The translations under genes and the position numbers were made by a program. Positions 6,754 through 7,529 of a DNA stretch of 7,529 bases are shown here, piece after piece. The DNA is taken from assembly GCA_030727885.1 (NCBI GenBank), contig JANRAT010000032.1:1-7529 (forward strand), written 5' to 3'. Every line of letters begins with the position of its first letter. The first letter of the stretch is position 1. This stretch comes from Rhodospirillales bacterium. Lineage in GTDB: Bacteria > Pseudomonadota > Alphaproteobacteria > Rhodospirillales > Casp-alpha2. The notes under the pieces are model-generated. The model had not been told where the DNA came from, searched no databases, and worked only from the letters and a program-made list of their open reading frames with translations.

Positions 6754-7529
6754 ATGAGACTCAGACTTTTGACAAAAGCACTAGCAGTTGCCGCGGTCGT
6801 CATGCCGCTGACGACTGCCGTCACGCATGCCTATGAGATCACGATTCCGGGCACCGTTTACCGGACCGGTCCATATGCGCCGAACGGTATTCCATGGGCC
6901 AACGGGATCGCTGATTATTTCACGATGCTGAATGAGCGTGACGGCGGCATCGAAGGCGTGAAGATCAACTACATCGAGTGCGAAACCGCCTACAACACCA
7001 AGCAGGGCGTCGAGTGCTACGAAAAAACCAAGGGTGCCGGTTCAGGCGCGCTGGTTTATCAGCCGATGTCGACGGGTATCACCTATCAGCTGATCCCGAA
7101 AGCGACCGAAGACAAGATCCCGGTGTTCTCGATGGGTTATGGCCGGACCTCGGCCGCCAACGGTAAAGTGTTCCCGTATGTCTTCAACATGCCGGCAACC
7201 TATTGGGATCAGGCATCGGTTTTCATCAAATACATCGGTGAAAAAGAAGGCGGGATGGACAAGCTGAAGGGCAAGAAGATTGCGCTCGTCTATCACAACT
7301 CGGCATACGGCAAAGAGCCGATCCGTACCCTTGAAGAACTGGCCAAGAAGCATGGTTTTGAACTGCAGCTTCTTGCCGTTGACCATCCGGGTCAGGAACA
7401 AAAGGCAACGTGGCTGCAGATCCGCCGCGAAAAGCCGAACTGGATCCTGATGTGGGGCTGGGGTGTCATGAACTCCGTCGCCATCAAGGAAGCCGCATCC
7501 ATTCGCTTCCCGATGGATCACTTCATCGG
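6754..7529 (+). CDS. ABC transporter periplasmic substrate-binding protein, LivK-like (cut by window edge)
   Basis: 258 complete codons of an open frame run off the right edge; a full protein of this family is about 400 residues. A clear signal peptide is visible: MRLRLLTKAL, a hydrophobic core to about residue 20, and a likely signal peptidase I cut after THA (residue 26), leaving YEITIPGTVYRTGPYAP as the mature start. No lipobox cysteine is present, so a soluble periplasmic protein is expected. The remainder fits the type I periplasmic-binding fold: NGIADYFTMLNERDGGIEGVKINYIECETAYNTKQGVECYEK, then the second-lobe start KGKKIALVYHNSAYGKEP and TWLQIRREKPNWILMWGWG. The long divergent ligand region, with VYRTGPYAPNGIPW in place of the typical LivJ/LivK LTGPVA pattern, suggests a ligand other than leucine, but this is inference. 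It was missed as a normal closed frame only because its stop is outside the window. Confidence 0.93.
   Translation, partial: MRLRLLTKALAVAAVVMPLTTAVTHAYEITIPGTVYRTGPYAPNGIPWANGIADYFTMLNERDGGIEGVKINYIECETAYNTKQGVECYEKTKGAGSGALVYQPMSTGITYQLIPKATEDKIPVFSMGYGRTSAANGKVFPYVFNMPATYWDQASVFIKYIGEKEGGMDKLKGKKIALVYHNSAYGKEPIRTLEELAKKHGFELQLLAVDHPGQEQKATWLQIRREKPNWILMWGWGVMNSVAIKEAASIRFPMDHFI

Overview
The window looks like chromosomal DNA of an alphaproteobacterium. By eye the GC content is moderately high (roughly 57 to 60%), codon use is GC-biased, and the gene order and protein subfamilies resemble those of alphaproteobacterial chromosomes. No taxonomic marker gene (rRNA, tRNA, ribosomal protein) is present, so this assignment is an inference. 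I see no mobile element, CRISPR array or RNA gene. Nearly all of it is metabolic and transport coding sequence.

Layout: (1) Positions 1-814, minus strand: the N-terminal 271 codons of aconitate hydratase (AcnA type), running off the left edge. (2) 815-989: a divergent intergenic region with three separate inverted repeats. (3) 990-1607, plus strand: a complete cysteine hydrolase of the isochorismatase-like family with an intact Asp-Lys-Cys triad. (4) 1608-1870: a regulatory intergenic region. It holds a perfect 16-bp palindrome between plausible -35 and -10 boxes, then a leader of about 145 nt with several inverted and direct repeats. (5) 1871-7529, plus strand: one apparent operon. Its genes are an AMP-forming acyl-CoA ligase (1871-3838), a LivG-type ATPase (3848-4648), a LivH-type permease (4661-5584), a LivM-type permease (5591-6667) and, after an 86-nt gap, a periplasmic substrate-binding protein with a signal peptide (6754 to beyond the right edge).

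How the genes fit together: the binding protein should capture a ligand in the periplasm, LivH and LivM form the membrane channel, and LivG supplies ATP hydrolysis. The second ATPase (LivF) is not in the window and would be expected downstream. Transporters of this hydrophobic amino acid uptake (HAAT) family carry branched-chain amino acids, but relatives carry other small carboxylates and amides. The ligase heads the operon with a 9-nt gap to livG. This suggests that the imported substrate is a carboxylic acid (fatty, branched or aromatic) that is trapped as its CoA thioester on entry. The palindrome in the promoter spacer has the geometry of a MerR-family activator site, and its core resembles, from memory, sites of LiuR-type regulators of branched-chain and acyl-CoA catabolism. 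The most interesting content is therefore this ligase-transporter operon and its control region. No clearly unprecedented system is visible.
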